Shown here: positions 1 to 13,276 of the stretch, in pieces
Position numbering within the stretch: position 1 is the first letter of the stretch
How the letters are laid out: the number at the start of each line of letters is the position of its first letter
From: Muscardinus avellanarius
Taxonomy: Eukaryota > Chordata > Mammalia > Rodentia > Gliridae
Assembly: GCA_963383645.1 (NCBI GenBank)
Contig: OY726574.1
Coordinates: 56,917,851-56,981,850 of the forward strand
Reading direction: 5' to 3'
DNA: 64,000 nucleotides
Notes under the pieces: generated by a model
Told to the model about the DNA's origin: nothing
Databases searched by the model: none
What the model saw: the letters and a program-made list of their open reading frames with translations, nothing else
Translations under genes and position numbers: made by a program

Positions 1-75
1 GGCTGGATTGCTGCTCAGTGGTAAAGTACTTGCCCAGCATGTGTGAGGTCCTGGGTTCAATCCCCAGTACTGTAA
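1..75 (+). mobile_element. ID-like tRNA-derived SINE
   Basis: A full-length monomer with the A-box region gctcagtggtaaag and the B-box ggttcaatcccc. Unlike most copies it keeps the segment between the boxes (no dID deletion). It has no 7SL half. Confidence 0.8.
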
Positions 76-143
76 ATAATAGTATTTACAAAACTGAACA
101 CCAGTTTTTTTAAAGGGGGTCTTTTTGTGTGTGTGTGTGTCAT

Positions 144-357
144 TTTGGACTAGAGATAGAACCCAGGGCAGTGCACTCGCCGGGCAAGCGCTTTGCCACT
201 GAGCTACATCCCAGCTCGAACTCAACGCCAACTTTTTACATCATTACATTAAAAATGAGTACGTTTGGGACTGGGGCTCTAGCTCAGTGGTAGAGTGCAT
301 GCTTAGCACATTTGAGGCCCTGGGTTCAAAAACCAGGACCACCCCCCACAAAAAAAA
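144..357. mobile_element. Two ID-like monomers in opposite orientation
   Basis: A - oriented copy lies at 144-218 and a + oriented copy at 270-357 with an A-rich tail. Both keep the full tRNA-like arms and sit upstream of ENOSF1 exon 2. Confidence 0.7.
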
Positions 358-515
358 GTATCCATCATACTGTGGCTCGCTCGGGAGCGTTTGCTGTGCG
401 TCGCCAGCGCTCCTACATCTTCTTTGGGCATCAGCTCTGCTTCTCCGTGTCACTCCCGTGCTCATTTTTGGGTTCTCATGTTTGCGTTCTGGGGTGGGGG
501 ACACCTCTTCTGCAG

Positions 516-624
516 CATACAGACCCTGACTACTCAGCTGCCTACGTCGTCATAGAGACAGATGCGGGAGACGGACTTCAGGGATGTGGAATTACCTTCA
601 CCTTGGGAAAAGGCACCGAAGTCG
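516..624 (+). CDS. ENOSF1: ENOSF1 exon 2 (first coding exon in window)
   Basis: The acceptor ...ttctgcag precedes CAT at 516. The exon reads [17 protein letters not shown] and ends in GKGTEV with donor gtgagt at 625; it ends in phase 1. This is the N-terminal capping-domain strand of the enolase superfamily. Confidence 0.93.
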
Positions 625-850
625 GTGAGTTGGCGATTCTCATGAGCCAGGGTGTCGCGTTTTTACTTAGATTCCAGTTCCTGTTCCTCTCAGTATTTGC
701 ACTTCTCAAAGGGACTAAAGACAACGCTTCATGGTGTCCTGTTAGCTGGGAGGAATTAAACAGTGACTGTACTCGGCCTCTTTCTGTGTGTGTGGTGTTG
801 GGGATGGAACCAGGGGCATTCTACCTCTGAGCTACACCCCCAGCCTGCCT

Positions 851-882
<32 letters not shown>

Positions 883-1133
883 TTTGTAGTACAGAGGATG
901 AAACCAGGGGCAGTCTACCTCTGAGCTACACCCCAGCCCTGTTTGTTTGTTTGTTTGTTTGTTTGTTTGTTTACTGGTACTGGGGATGGAACCAGGGGCA
1001 GTCTACCCCCAAGCTACACCCCCAGCCCTATGTTGTATTTTTCTTTTCTTTCTTTCTTTATTTTTTGTAGGTCTGGGGTTGGAACCCAGGGGCATTCGAC
1101 CTCTGAGCTACATCCCCTGCCCTATTTGTTATT

Positions 1134-1173
<40 letters not shown>

Positions 1174-1837
1174 CGCGCGCGCGCGCGAGCACGCGGGTGC
1201 ATGTGTGTGGTACTGGGGGTAGAACCCAGGGGCTTTTCTACCTCCGGGCTTTACTCCCAGACCTATTTTATACTTTATTTGGAAACAGGGTCTCACTAAG
1301 TTGCTGAGAGCCTCACTAAGTAGCTGAGGCTGGCTTCGAACCTGTGCGATCCTCCTGTCTCAGCCTCCCAAGTGCTGGGATTACAAGCGTGCGCCACCAC
1401 ATCTGCTTCTCCCCCATTTTTCTAAACTGAAGGGGCTAGTCATAAATTAATCTTTCCCAGAGCTGGACAGGATCTCAGGGGTTGAACCACCTCATCTCAG
1501 AGATAAGGAAACTGAGGCCCAGCTGCTTCCCAAAGAGCTTTCTCACTACAACACTTGTTTGTTTGTTTTATTGTATTGGAGATGACACCCAGGGGGCATT
1601 CTACCTCCCAGTTACACCCCCAGCCCAGTTTATTATTATTTTTTTTTAACAGGGCTTCACTAAGTTGTGGAGGATCTCAGTTGCTGAGGCTGGCTTTGAA
1701 CCTGAGATCCTCCTATTTCGGCCTTCTAAGTACTGGGTACCACCATGCCTGGCAGTTGTTTATTTTAGTTTTGTTTTTTGTGATATGAGGGGTTGAACCC
1801 AGGGGCATTCTACCTCTTGGCTCCACCTTTAATACTA

Positions 1838-1875
<38 letters not shown>

Positions 1876-4800
1876 TGGGGATGGAACCAAGGGGCTTTCT
1901 ACCTCTGGGCTACACTCCCAGACCTATTTTATATTTATTTGGAAATAAGGTTCTAAGCTGCTGAGAGCCTCACTAAGTAACTGAAGCTGGCTTCAAACCT
2001 ACGAGATCCTCCTGTCTCTGTCTTCCGAGTACAGGGATTATAAGCGTGTGCTACCACGCCTGGCTTCTATTTTATTTTTTATTTGAAAACAGTGTATCAT
2101 TATATTACTGGGGGCCTCACTGAATTACTGAGGTTCACCTCAAACCTGCAACCCTCCTGACTCAGCCTCTCAAGTACATAGAACATTTACATGCGACTTT
2201 TGTGAGTATATATGTATACATGCATACGGTAACAACTTGCAGAAGTACAAACACACACAGTGTACAAGTTGCAAGGAGAAGAATTCATTTTGCTCTGCCC
2301 GGAAGGCTCGAGCAGAGGCGATGCCTTGAGTCTCCAAGATTAAGTAGGAGCTGGCCAGGCGGAGGTGAGCAGGTAACCCCTGGTCCCCGGGCCAGCGCGC
2401 TAACTTAACAATTTACTGTACAACTTGCCCCGGGACAGCGACTGCTGACGAAGGCAGATCCGAGAGCTTTTCCTCCCCTCTGTGGTAGGCTGAGCGCTTT
2501 TTGAGGCTGCTGTCTTTCTCCGTACTGCAGACCATGCAGCCTGGTGGCCAGAAGTTAAGCCCCAGTGAGCTTACACCGCGGCCCAGGCTCAGGAAGCACT
2601 GTCAGCAGCCAAGACTTTGACCTTGGCGGCCTGGGTGAGCACTTGGCTAAGAGGCTCTTCTGGAGAGTGCTGAGCCCAGTATTCGGGGCCTCCTCTCCCG
2701 ACTCCAGCACCCAGCAGCCCAAGGGGCATCCTGGGCAAAGAGCCTCTTCATGGTAGTGTGTTGCCTTCCGCCTTTTTCAGACCACAGCGCAGCCCTAACT
2801 CTGACCCCGCTGCGTATTTCACGAGACACACTGCTGTCTCTTTGAAGCTGTCCACGGCACCCGTACTAGAGATGGAAATTCCATTAGCACATCTCCTTCG
2901 CCACAGCCATTATTAGCAGCCTCCTTGGCTCATTATTCTTTTTTTTTTTTTTTCAGTACTAGGAATTGAACCCAGGGGCATTCTACCTCTGAGCTACACC
3001 CCCAGCCCTATTTTTTTAGTCTTTATTTTGAAACAAAGTCTCACTGATATAATGGCTTGAGATGTTCTTAGCTAGTTTAGAGAAAAAATAGCCAGAACTA
3101 TACTGCTGCAAGCTTAAGCAGTATACCTTTTATTATTACAAAGGTAGAAAGAAGGGGCAGAACAATGAAAACACTGCATCAGAGGGACACAGTGGGGTGC
3201 CTTGAAATTAAGACACTCAAGTTTTGAACACAAAACAGTTTTTGGGATTTTTTTTTACAATACTAGGAATTGAACCCAAGGGCGTTCTACCTCTGAGCTA
3301 CACCTCCAGCCCTGTTTTTTATTCTTTATTTTGAAACAGGGTCTCACTGAGTTGCAAAGGGCCTCACTGAGTAGCTGAGCTGTCTTTGAACCGCGATCCT
3401 TCAGTCTCAGCCTCCCGAATGCTGGGATTACCAGCGTGCGCCACCATGCTGAGCTTGAAACAGTTTTTATAAGGATTCATTACCTCCTTCCTCCCGTCCT
3501 GCTTAGCCGATGTCTTCCTACCTCCCCTGACCCAATGCAGGTGCAGGCCCACCACCTACCTCTGCAGTGCCAGCTTTTCTTGTTGTTATGATCAAGATGT
3601 GTTACCTGGTTAGTGAGGTCAGGAGTTACATGGTTATGCCCACTTTGGATTTTAACACAAGTACCATCTACCTGTGTTCTTGGGGAGTTTTTAGCCTTTT
3701 CCTACCTCTAACTGCTAGAAGTTATTTATTATGTTGAAAATTGTCTTATAAGGATGAGAAAAGAAAAATACAGAGATAAAGTCCTTTAAAGCAGGGAGGC
3801 TCTGGGCTGTAACTTTTGTGTCATTAGTAATTAATATAGGGTTCTTTTAACTTTAAACGACTGTGAGAATTTAGTGTTTCTTTGTGTTTTAACATTCCAT
3901 ATTTAGCTAGGCTAATAGCTAACTTTTAGCTGACCAAGGTCAACATTGGCTGCAGCTCTTGGCTGATAGCTTAGAAGCAGAGAAAAGGATTTTATTGTTT
4001 TGACTAAGTATGAAAGCTTATTCTTATTAGCAATTAATACAACTCTTATTATCAATCAATACAGGCTCAATACTCATCAACTGAGTTGCAAAGGGCCTCA
4101 CTAGTAGCTGAGGCTGTCTAACCGTGATCCTCCTGTCTCAGCCTCTCAAATGCTGGGATTACAAGCGTGTGCACCATGCCCGGCACCTCATCATTCTTTT
4201 AGGATTCACAAAAAGAAAAAGAAAAGACAGTGTTTTCCTTTGTACTGTGGAGATAGCAATTGTGTGTGGGAGGGAGATAGGGAGAGAAGGTTGTATTTTA
4301 GTGTATAGATCAGTGGTTTTTTTCAGCTCAAACCTTTATTAAATATTCTTTTTTTTTTTTTTTTTGGTGGTACTGGGGTTCCTGGAAGCCCTTCTTCCTC
4401 CGGGCTACACTCCCAGACCTATTTTATATTTTTGAAACAGGGTCTCTTACGCCAGCGCGGCTGGCTTCGAACCTGCGCGATCCTCCTGTCTCCGCCTCCC
4501 AAGCGCGGGGATTACAAGCGTGCGCCACCACGCCCGGCCTCTAAATATTCTTAATTATTAATTTTTCTCCTGCTATTTTTTGTGGTACTGGGAATAAAAC
4601 CCATAGGCATTCTACCTCCAAGCTACACCCCCAGCCCTATTTTTTATTCTTTACTTTGAAATAGAGTCTCACTGAGTTGCAAAGGGCCTCACTAAGTAGC
4701 TGAGGCTGGTTTAGAAGCTGTGCGATCCTCCTGTCTAGATTCTTACTTTTTAAATATTTATTTATTGCAGTACTGAAGATTGAGCCCAGGGAAATTCTAC

Positions 4801-7800
4801 CTCTGAGCTACATCCCCAGACCTATTTTTTTTTTTAACTCTTTATTTGGAAATAGGGTCTCGCTAAGTTGCAGAAGTCCTTACTAAGTAGCTGAGTCTGC
4901 TGCGAACCTACACGTCTGTTGTCTCAGCCTCCCAAGCGTGCACTACCACGCCCGGCTCTATTTTTATTTTGAAACAGGGTCTCCCTGAGTGGCTGAGGCT
5001 AGCCTTGAACCTGTGATCTTCCTGTCTCAGCCTCCGGAGTCCTGGGATTCCAGGTGTGCACTGCACGCTCATCAGTCTTCACTGACTATCCTTCCAGTTC
5101 TGGGGGGTCCCAGGATGCAGGGTCCCGGGAGAAAATTCTTGAATATAGCCAGCAAGAAGCTAGCCAGCCTCCTTTCATTTTTTTCTTCCTTTCTTTCTTC
5201 AGTGCTGGGGATCAAACCCAGGACTGTAAACTCTCAAGAGCTGCACCACTGAGCCACATCCCCGGCCCAAGACACTGCCTTTCAAGGGCTAGATGAATTT
5301 CCTCCGCCTCGCCACATGCGGACCTGTATTTCTCCTGGCTACAGCCAGACCGCACAGCCCGGCTTCTCTGGGGTGCAGCAGACCTCAGTTAATTTCTTGC
5401 AGCGCCTCCGTGGCGGCAAGGAAAGTCTACACCATAGACGAACAGTCACCGTGGCCGTTCGTGGCACAGAGCCAGCAATGAGCTCACCCTCTGCCTTTGC
5501 GGGACACATTGTCTATCGTGATGCAAACCACAGACTGCTCAGGGAGTGACTCGTAGCGTCAGTCACGCCCGAGCCCAAGGCTCCGCGGAGCTGATGATAC
5601 GCCCCTGTGACTCGCTCCTTACTTTTCAGATTTTCTTAAAATCTGAGAACATCGCCATCAAGGAATGAGAAGGATTCTGTCTTCTCACAATCCTAGGCAT
5701 GTTTCTGAGCTGGAAGGACTGTTGTCCCATTAACAAAAGCCTCAGAGACCCGGGAGTGGCTGGTTCAGCCCTAAGCCCATCGTCAGCAATTGTGCCACCA
5801 GCCAGATGCGTCCCACTCGAGCCGGGCGGCCTCCGAGCGTGGCTGCAGGTCCACCACGGCCTCCTCAGCGGGCCCGAGCGAGAGCACGTCTGCATCCCAC
5901 GACTGTCCTAGCAAATGACCTAAGACTCTTTCCGTTAAAGCCGTGTAATACCAAATAAGACTGCCAGAAGGCTCTCTGCTAAATTAATTGCTTGGGAGCT
6001 AAGTGGCGACTTGACTAGCTTGGTCCTGTGAACGTAGACTAAATGTTTTTTAGAATGAGCAAAGAAAGCAAAGAATAGATTTTTCCCCTAGTCTCTTACT
6101 TTGTTTATTCTTCATCTATTTATTTATTTATTTTTATTTTTTATTTATTCTGATGGTGTTGCTGGAGAGCCGACTCAGGGCCACATACACACTAGATGGT
6201 GCTCTCCACTGAGCTACAGCACTCTTGGTTCCTCTCCATCCATCCATCCATCCATCCATCCATCCATCCTTCCTTCCTTTCATCCATCCATCCATCCATC
6301 CATCCATCCATCCATCTATCCATCCTTCCCTTCCTCCCTCCCTCCCACATTGGAGACCACACTGGAGACTGAACCCAGGGCTAGTCCACCTTTAAGCTAC
6401 ACTCTGTCTTTTTTAGTTTTTAGTTTGAAACAGGATCTCACTAAGTTACTGTGCCTTGAAGCTGCCATCGTCCTGTCTCAGCCTTCCTGGTATTACAGGC
6501 ATGTGCCACTGTACCCAGCTCCCTCTTCATCTTCAATAACATAAACAATCCTTTTAAAGCACCCAAAACAAATAATTAGCCGGGCGTAGTGGTGCACACT
6601 TGTAATCCCCGCACTTGGAAGGCAGAGACAGGAGGATCGCGCAGGTTAAGAGGCCCTGTTTCCAAATAAAAATATAAAATATGTCTGGGAGTGTAGCCCA
6701 GAGGTAGAAGCGTTTCCAGGAACCCCAGTACTACCAAATAAATAAATAATTTATGATAGTACTGACCCAAATCAAGTTTAATCTGTAAACTACATATGAA
6801 AATATAGCACATCATAAGAAGTCTATAGGAAAAAGTTCAGTGCTTATGAAAATGATATTTTCATGCACTCAACATTTTAAATATATATTGTGTGAATTAC
6901 AAATTTATTTAGTAGTTTTTTATATTAGGGATTGGGGGATGTTCTGCCACTGAGCTATATCTCTAGCTCTTTTTATTTATTTATTTATTTTATTTGTGCT
7001 ACTGGGGAGTGAACCCAGGGGCACCCTAACTCTGAGTTACACCCCTAATTTTTTTTTTAATTTTGATTTGAAATAGCATCTCACTAGGTTGCTGAGAGTC
7101 CTGCAAAGTTGCCAAGGCTGTCTCAAACCTGCGATCCTCCCATTTCAGCCTTCCAAGTAATGGGATTACAGGTGTATACCACCACACCCAGCTGTTATGT
7201 TTTACTTTTAAGCAGGGTCTTGCTAAGTTGCCCAGGCTGGCTTTCAACTTGTAATCCTCGTAATGCTCTTGTCTTGGCCTTCCAAATGCTGGGATGATAG
7301 GTGTGCACCACTACACCCAGCTCATTTAAGCTCTAAAGCTGTGTGATGTAAATTCAAGGTGTTTTCTATACTTCTCAGTAATAAAAAGACATTTTAAAAA
7401 TTTTAATTCTGTAAGTCGAGATGTTCTTATTCTTTCAGAACAATGAACTAGCAAGGTTTGCCTTTGAGTTTGATTATCTGAAACTTTACAGAGCAAATAG
7501 GAAAACAGTGTGGGAATGTTATTGGTTGATTGATTGATTGATTGATTTACTTATTTACTTATTTATAGTACTGGGGATGGGACCCCGGAGCATTCTACCT
7601 CTGAGCGACACCCCCTGCCCTATTTTTTACTCTTTATTTTATTTTATTTTATTGGTGGTACTCGGGGTGGAACCCAGAGGCTTTCTACCTCCGGGCTATA
7701 CTCCCAGACCTTTTTTATATTTTATTTGGAAACAGGGTCTCGCTAAGTTGCTGAAAGCCTCACTAAGTAGCTGAGGTTGGCTTCGAACCCGTGCGATCCT

Positions 7801-10554
7801 CCTGTCTCAGCCTCCCAAGCGCGGGGATTACAAGCGTGCGCCACCACTCCCGGTTACTCTTTATTTTGAAACAGGGTCTCACTGAGTTGCGGAGGGCCCC
7901 ACTAAGTAGCCGAGGCTGTCCGCGAACTCAGATCCTCCTGTCTCAGCCTCCCGAATACTGGGATGACAAGCGTGCCCACCACGCCCAGCTCGGGAACGTT
8001 ATTTAAACTCGCAGATGTATGGTTTTGTTTTCACATGACGCCCAGTCAAGACGTATTTGCTTTACACGGGAAAGTGAGTTCAGCCTATGGACACAAGCTG
8101 GTCTGCTTGGGGGATATTAGTTATGACAAACATGGAATTTAACAAGCACGTATTTGGAGCAATTTTACAAAACATTTACCTTTTATAGTTTAATTTTTTT
8201 CATAAAATGTCTACGTCAGTTTGTGATGTTTTAGTATCTGCTTGCATTCACGTGTTTTACTAAACATCAATGCGAATGGAATTCTTTTTAACAGTCGTCT
8301 GTGCTGTGAACGCCCTCGCCCACCACGTGCTGCACAAGAACCTCCGGGACATTGTCAGCGACTTCCGAGGCTTCTACAGGCAGCTCACCAGTGACGGGCA
8401 GCTCCGATGGGTAAGGGGCCCGCTCTGGGAAAATGTTTATAAGTAATGTCACAGCCGGGTGTGGTGGGCACGCTTGTAATCCCAGCATTCGCGAGGCTGA
8501 GACTGGAGGATTGCGGTTCACGGACAGCCTCAGCTACTTAGGCCCTTTGCAACTCAGTGAGACCCTGTTTCCAAGTAAGGAATAAAAATTAGGGCTGGGG
8601 GTGTAGCTTGGAGGTAGAATGCCCCTGAGTTCCATCCCCAGTATCACAGAAGGAAAAAAAGTAATATCACTAAGATTTATGAAGTCCTTCAGTTGTAGTA
8701 AATGTGAAAGTGGAGATGGCGCTACAATGCTAAAGTAAGCCATTTCATTCTCATAAATTAGGGCTCGAGTGGGGGCGGTGGCGCAGGCCTGCAACGTCAG
8801 TGCTCAGGAGGCTAAGGCAGGAGGATCGTAGTTCGCAGCCAGCCTCAGTAACTTAGTAAGACACTATTTCCAGATTAAAAAAATCAAGAGGCTGGGTGTG
8901 TAGCTCAGAGGAATACTGCCCCTGGGTTCAACCCCCAGCAACACAATAAAATAAAGCAAAATAGAATGAAATAGGAGAAAGCCACTCAGATAGCCGGATC
9001 CCGAGGCAGTCGGTCCTTCTCTGGAAGACTCGGGATGCCTTCCTGTCCCAGCGCTGTCAGCTCTTAGGCGGCTCCCTGCCCGGGGTTGGGGAGGTGGACG
9101 GCAGGGCGAAGGATGCGTGGCCAGCCTCTCTAGAGAGGATGTGAGTGGTCTCAGTGCTGAGGCCAGAGGTTACCAAGGAGAGAAACACACGAGCAAGGTC
9201 AAGAGGACAGAGGCCAGACTACCCGCATGGTGCTGTGGTCAGTATCTGAACCGTAGGGTCAGAGCAGGAAAAGTGGCGTTCTGCAGAAAGGATTCTAACA
9301 CGGCAAGATAAATCCAACAATCTAGACTTGGCCGTTGCTCTTGATGCCGGGTTTGTCTCTTCCTAATTCCACTCAGTTTCCCATCCATCTAAGCCAAGAA
9401 AAGACACAAGAGAACGCACTTTCCATATTCCCTTGTTTTTAATTGTTGACTTTTTTTTTTTTTTGCAGTACCAGGAATTGAACCCAGGGGCATTATACCT
9501 ACATCCACAGCCCCATCTTTCATTCTTTATTTTGAAGCAGGTTCTCACTAAGTTGCAGAGGACCTCACGAAGGAGCTGAGGCTGTCTAAGAACCCATGAT
9601 CCTCCTGTCTCAGCCTCTCAAATGCTGGGCCCGGCTAATTTTTACTTTCTGCAAAGTAGGTTAAACCTAGTTTGAGAGATGTCACCTTGAAGAAGTTCGC
9701 AGGCCCAATCTGGGACAAGTGGCCCATCACAGTAAACATGCTAGCGATGGCACAGAACCCACCGAATGGTGTGAGAAGCCACGGGCCCAGGCACACGATA
9801 AACAAACACAGGAAAGCTCCTCCTTTCAGCAGAATACACGGATGAATATAATATAGTTGATAACATGAGGAAGTCACCCTCCTGCAACCAGCATGGCCAC
9901 AGCTAATTGCGGCAAGAGTCATCGGTGGGTGCTAAAATTGTGGGGCTATAATAATCTCATTTCGAAAAGGAAAATGGAGCCAGGCACAGCGGCAAAATCC
10001 TAGTACTTGAGGTTATAATAATAGGATCTCAGGTCGAGGCCAGCCTCAGCAACTTAGCAAGACCCTGTTCCAAAATTTTAAAAGGGGTTGGCGGTATATC
10101 TCAGAGGTAGACTTCCCCTGGGTTCAATCCCCTGTGTGGAAGGAAGGAAGGAAGGAAGGAAGGGTAACTTCAAAGTGGAGAAACCAAGTGAACACGAACT
10201 TACCAAGCAGTGTAAGTTAATAACCCTAAAAGTAAACCAAAGTGATATCATTTTGTATTTATGACAAAAAAGTATAACCTGAGTATAATTCAGACCAGTT
10301 CATATTGAGAGGTACTGGCCAGGTCGACTGGCTGTCCCTTTAAAATGACCCGTATCAGCTAGGCGAGGTGGTACGCGCCAGTTATCCCAGTAGTAGGGAG
10401 GTTGAGGCAGGAGAATTGCAGGTTTGAAGCCAGCCTCAGAAACTGAGCAAGGCCCTCAGCAACTCAGTGAGACAGTTTCAAAGTTAAATCAAAATAGGGC
10501 TAAGGTGTAGCTCAAAGACGGAACGCCCCCAAGTTCAATTCCCAATCTCTCTCT

Positions 10555-10637
<83 letters not shown>

Positions 10638-13232
10638 TCAATATCATTAAAAGCAGGAGAAAATTTGTTCTAGATAAAAAGAGAACAAAGAGACATGATA
10701 ACTAAATGCAGGATATGGGCCTGGGTTGAATATGGATCGGGGTAAAATAAAGTACGTTTTGAGGAAATCAGTGATATTTGATGATGGATTATTTTTTGAA
10801 TAATAGTATCCCATCAATATTATATTCCCTAAATATGATCATTATACTGTGAAAGATGCTATTGTTCTTTAAAAAATATGTGCCAAAATATTTATGGGCA
10901 AGAGAACATGCTATCTTCAATTTTATCTTCAAATAATTCAGAAGAGATGAAAGGGAAGAGATTTTTTTTTTTGTACCTTTGTCATTTTTCTGTAGGTTAG
11001 AAACTTTTTTCCCCCCTATACTGGGGATTGAACCCAGGGGCATTTTACCTCTAAGCTACACCCTCAGCCCTATTTTTGAATTTTTATTTTTGAAACAGAG
11101 TCTTTCTAGGTTAAGAGAGTCTCACTGCTTGCTGAGGCTGTCTTCGAACCTGCGATCCTCCTGTCTCAGCCTCCCAAGTACCGGGGTTTCAAGCGTGCAC
11201 TGCCACGCATGGCTAGAATCTGTTTTTAAACGTAGCCTTTCGGTGAGTTTCCATTGCTGCCTTTAGTTCTTGGAGTGCACCTGGCTAGAGACCTGCACAT
11301 CTTTTCGTGTCTAAGATGTGCTGTTACACGTTGCTTCCCAACCAGATCGGTCCAGAGAAAGGCGCGGTGCACCTGGCCACGGCGGCCATTCTGAACGCAG
11401 TGTGGGACCTGTGGGCGAAGCAAGAGGGAAAGGTAACCCGGCGCAGAAGCACGTGTGCGTCCCTCTGCGTGGCCAGGAGGACGCAGGACTCTCTCCACGA
11501 GCAGCCCTCCAGAGGCCAAAGACATCACGGGTCTCCAAAAGGAAATCACGGAGGCTTGATCCTTGTCTCCGTCTCCCAAGAGACATTGGTTGTAGTTAGG
11601 ACGGTTGTGGGCCGGAGGACGAGGGGCGGGCGCAGCAGAGGCCAAGGCTCAGACCCCTCAGGGGGCCCGGGGAGAGAGGGCTGATCGTGGGAGTTTACCA
11701 CTAGTATCTCCACTGTCGGGACAAAAATGGGGTGTTTTCTGAAGATTTGTTTATACATCTTTTCTTTCTCTTCAAGCCTCTGTGGAAGTTACTTGTAGAC
11801 ATGGTAAGTAGATTCCTTAATATCATAACTGTTTCTGAGTGAAACGAATTTTGCGGATGACCTGCCTTTTGATAATCAGTAAATATATTCAGGACTGTTG
11901 GTCACTGATGGCAGAGAAAAAAACTCAGTAAAATATATAAAATACAGTGCTGCCTTTCCGACCTGTGAAGAGGGCGCTTGTGCTTGCAGGCGGGTGCTTG
12001 GTGGGAGGGTGGGCTCAGGCCCTGCTCCCTGCTGGGGATGCGCACCCCGGATGCAAAGCCTCTGAGTCCTCACTGCCCACAGTGGGAGAGGATCATGGGA
12101 ATCTCCGGGAAATCAGAGAACTGAGGACCACATGAGAGGAGCGCTTTGCAAACTCTGAAAAGCCGCAGGCTATGAGTAAGATGTCCTCCTGCCGGCCTCA
12201 AGATGAGACCCTGTGGTCTCTGCTGTGTGGCTGCAGCGGCGGGAGCCTAACTCTGAAGGCTAAAGATGTGTGGGCCCCTTGCCTTTCTCCCGGGGCTGTT
12301 GAAGCAGGAGGAGTCTCTGGCAGCTGAAACTCTAACTCTGTGAGTTAAAGAGGGTGAACGGCTGACCCAGGCGGCCTGGCTTCCAGTCCCCGGGGCTTCA
12401 CTAATAGCAGAGCCACCTTGAACATCTCCACACACTGTGAGCGGCAGCCGCCCCAGCCGAAGCCTGCTCCGCAGAGCCCTTGCTAGTATTTGCAGCAAGC
12501 ATTTGGCAGAAAAACAAAACAAGAAAAGCACCGAGTTCCTGAAGCCCGTGTTGGGCCAGGAGACCTCGCTCCTCCTCGGGAGGCTAGAGAAGACAGGAGG
12601 CGCTCACACCTTGTCTCTGAGCCGCCCAGGGTGGCCGGGTCTCCAGAAGCGGAGGATGGAGAAAGGTCGCCCTTCACAGGCTGTGGTTGGTGGTCACTAA
12701 AACAGAAGGGGCGGACGAGCACCAGAAAAGGAGTCTGGGGTCCCACCCAGTAACCAGATTATGACTGTTTCCTGTTCTTATAACAGTGCTCTTTTGGGGG
12801 AATGGGGTAACTGGGGGTTGAGACCAGGGGCATTCCACCTCTAAGCTATATCCCAGACCTTTTTATTTTTTTAATTTTGGCTTAGTTGTTAGGAGACCTT
12901 GCTGAGTCGCTGGAGCTGGCTGCAAGCCCGCGATCCTCCTGTCTCAGCTTCCTTAGCACTGGCATTACAGGCGCGTGCCACCACATCTCCTGCCACGACT
13001 CTTGAAGCAGAATCTCAGGGTTGAAAGAGTCTTAAAAGCCGGGCGTGGTGTCACATGCTTGTAATCCCAGCATTCAGAGAGACGGAGATAGGAGATTGTG
13101 GTTCGTGGCCAGCCTCAGCTATTTGAGGCCCTTTGCAACTCAGTGAGACCCTGTTTCAAAATAAAAGGATAAAAATAGGGCTGGGGATATAGCTTGGAGG
13201 TAGAATGTGCCTGGGTTCCATCCCCAGTACGA

Positions 13233-13276
<44 letters not shown>

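Larger units (their letters stand above)
2937..4192 (-). mobile_element. B1-dID SINE split by the LTR
   Basis: The tRNA-like half and start of the B1 half lie at 2937-3048. The rest resumes in register at 4078 with gagttgcaaagggcctcac and runs to 4192. Confidence 0.75.

Noticed and set aside
1..75. tRNA gene
   Set aside because: The A- and B-box order is tRNA-like, but the copy is an ID-type SINE with many relatives here and no clean cloverleaf.
11226..11684. Frames on both strands around 11.4 kb as separate genes
   Set aside because: They overlap ENOSF1 exon 4 and GC-rich flanks; only the splice-bounded 87 nt has homology.
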